DNA of 6,378 nucleotides from CBDTYW01 sp965364735 (GTDB lineage: Bacteria; Actinomycetota; Nitriliruptoria; Nitriliruptorales; Nitriliruptoraceae): the NCBI GenBank assembly GCA_965364735.1, contig CBDTYW010000221.1, forward strand, positions 1 through 6,378. The letters are read 5' to 3'. Within the stretch, counting starts at the first letter, position 1. Every line of letters begins with the position of its first letter. This document shows, in pieces, positions 5,620 through 6,378 of this stretch. A model generated the notes under the pieces. It worked only from the letters and a program-made list of their open reading frames with translations, did not search any database and was not told the DNA's origin. The position numbers were made by a program, and so were the translations under genes.

Positions 5620-6378
5620 ATGCGAAGCTTCGACCACGCGTCGCGATGGCCGATGCGTCCCGAGGCGCTGCGGGCGCTGCAGGATGCTGCGGGCGTCGCT
5701 GACGCCGACCCGAGCCGTTCCCACGTCGCCGGCCGTGCCGCTGGCGATCTTCTCGCCCGGGCCACCTCCGCGACCGTCGAGTCGCTCGGGGCGCCGGCGG
5801 ACTCCCTCGTGTGGACGAGCGGCGGCACGGAGGCCGTGCACCTCGCGGTCCTCGGGAGCGCCCGTGCGGGACGCCGCCTGTCCCCCGACCGCCGCCACGT
5901 CGTCGTGTCCGCCGTCGAGCACTCGAGCGTCCTCTGGGCGGTTGAGCGGCTGCGCGACGAGCACGGCTTCGAGGTCGACGTCATCGCACCGTCGTCGGCC
6001 GGCATCGTCGACGCCGAGCAGATGATCGCCGCCATCCGCGACGACACGCTTGCCGTGCACCTCCAGCACGCCAATCACGAGGTCGGCGCGATGCAGCCGA
6101 CCCACGAGGTGTCGATCGCCTGCCGTGAGCGCGAGGTGATGCTGCACGTCGACGCCTGCCAGACGGTCGGCCAGGTCGGCGTGACGCTCGAGCAGCTCGG
6201 GGCCGACCTCCTGACCGCCTCGTCGGCGAAGTTCGGCGGGCCGGCTGGCGTCGGGTTCCTCGCGGTCGGCGAGCGGGGCCGCGTCGACGCGTTGCTCGGC
6301 GGCGAGGAAGGGCAGGGCTTCAAGCAATTGATGCGCACCTTCGAGGGTGCGCGCATCCAGACGGCCGCGCGTGCCGTG
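5620..6378 (+). CDS. Cysteine desulfurase-like class V aminotransferase (3' end outside window; tail aberrant)
   Basis: A PLP enzyme of the NifS/IscS-like fold, open to the window edge (253 codons seen; family about 370-400 residues). Seen: FDHAS at the start, SRSHVAGRAAGDLL (33-45), the PLP phosphate loop TSGGTEA (66-72), EHSSV with H101, QHANHEVGAMQP (149-160), VDACQ with D178 and Q181, and the Schiff-base lysine K204 in SSAKFGGPAGVG. The histidine that usually precedes this lysine is alanine (A203). The catalytic cysteine would lie beyond the window, so sulfur transfer is unproven. Start: ATG at 5620 opens the family's usual N-terminus, with GGA seven bases upstream. In-frame ATGs at 5608 and 5593 are alternatives, and a stop at 5563 bounds the frame. 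From about residue 229 the sequence stops resembling this family (see the separate entry). Confidence 0.85.
   Translation, partial: MRSFDHASRWPMRPEALRALQDAAGVADADPSRSHVAGRAAGDLLARATSATVESLGAPADSLVWTSGGTEAVHLAVLGSARAGRRLSPDRRHVVVSAVEHSSVLWAVERLRDEHGFEVDVIAPSSAGIVDAEQMIAAIRDDTLAVHLQHANHEVGAMQPTHEVSIACREREVMLHVDACQTVGQVGVTLEQLGADLLTASSAKFGGPAGVGFLAVGERGRVDALLGGEEGQGFKQLMRTFEGARIQTAARAV
6304..6378 (+). other. Acyl-CoA dehydrogenase-like segment joined in frame to the desulfurase
   Basis: The final 25 codons read EEGQGFKQLMRTFEGARIQ and then TAARAV. This matches the opening of the acyl-CoA dehydrogenase C-terminal helical domain (pattern G-E-x-G-x-G-F ... L-x-x-x-R-I-x-x-A-A-x-A-x-G). A desulfurase should instead continue here with a glycine-rich loop and a segment of the type RGRRAGTEN. 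The preceding LLGG (6292-6303) fits both families and is the likely join. Codons GAA, CAA and TTG, rare upstream, cluster here. A contig-end chimera is the simplest explanation; real recombination or fusion is possible. The match is from pattern memory, not a search. Confidence 0.55.

Noticed and set aside
5239..6327. A 362-codon minus-strand frame across the receiver gene and the aminotransferase gene
   Set aside because: It runs antisense to the PLP-enzyme frame and out of frame through the receiver gene; it shows no recognisable domain.

Overview
The window is GC-rich throughout, densely coding, and uses many GTG starts and G/C-ending codons. With the gene content (a DnaQ-like exonuclease fused to a UvrC N-terminal half, lying tail to tail with a stand-alone trpD) this points to an actinobacterium. 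From memory, Mycobacterium tuberculosis has the same pair, Rv2191 and Rv2192c/trpD. I cannot fix the class; the csaA insertion and the neighbours after trpD differ from mycobacteria, so a deeper-branching lineage is possible. Every gap between genes is shorter than about 150 bases. No tRNA, rRNA, CRISPR array, insertion sequence or phage gene is visible.

Layout: (1) 1-248 (+) is the zinc-finger C-terminus of an Fpg/MutM-family DNA glycosylase, cut by the window edge. (2) 253-849 (-) is a TetR-family repressor, tail to tail with the glycosylase. (3) 963-2801 (+) is a 612-residue DEDDh exonuclease / GIY-YIG / UvrC-like fusion, divergent from the TetR gene. (4) 4137-2729 (-) is a two-gene unit, trpD then csaA, joined by an ATGA stop/start overlap; the end of csaA overlaps the end of the exonuclease gene antisense by 73 bases. 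(5) 4281-5060 (+) is a receiver-HTH response regulator, divergent from trpD. (6) 5067-5501 (-) is a stand-alone, partly degenerate receiver protein, tail to tail with the response regulator. A perfect 8-bp hairpin holds both stop codons. (7) From about 5620 to the right edge (+) is the start of a cysteine desulfurase-like class V aminotransferase.

The genes do not form one pathway. DNA repair is represented twice (Fpg glycosylase, and a nuclease combining UvrC-like incision chemistry with a 3'-5' exonuclease domain), tryptophan synthesis by trpD, protein quality control by csaA, and signalling by the two receiver proteins. The most unexpected item is at the extreme right. The last roughly 25 codons of the desulfurase frame stop looking like a desulfurase and read like the start of an acyl-CoA dehydrogenase C-terminal domain, joined in frame at a Leu-Leu-Gly-Gly stretch. 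That is either a contig-end chimera or an unusual fusion. The most interesting real protein is the exonuclease-GIY-YIG fusion, which keeps its catalytic residues, four UvrC-type cysteines and a UvrB-binding motif.
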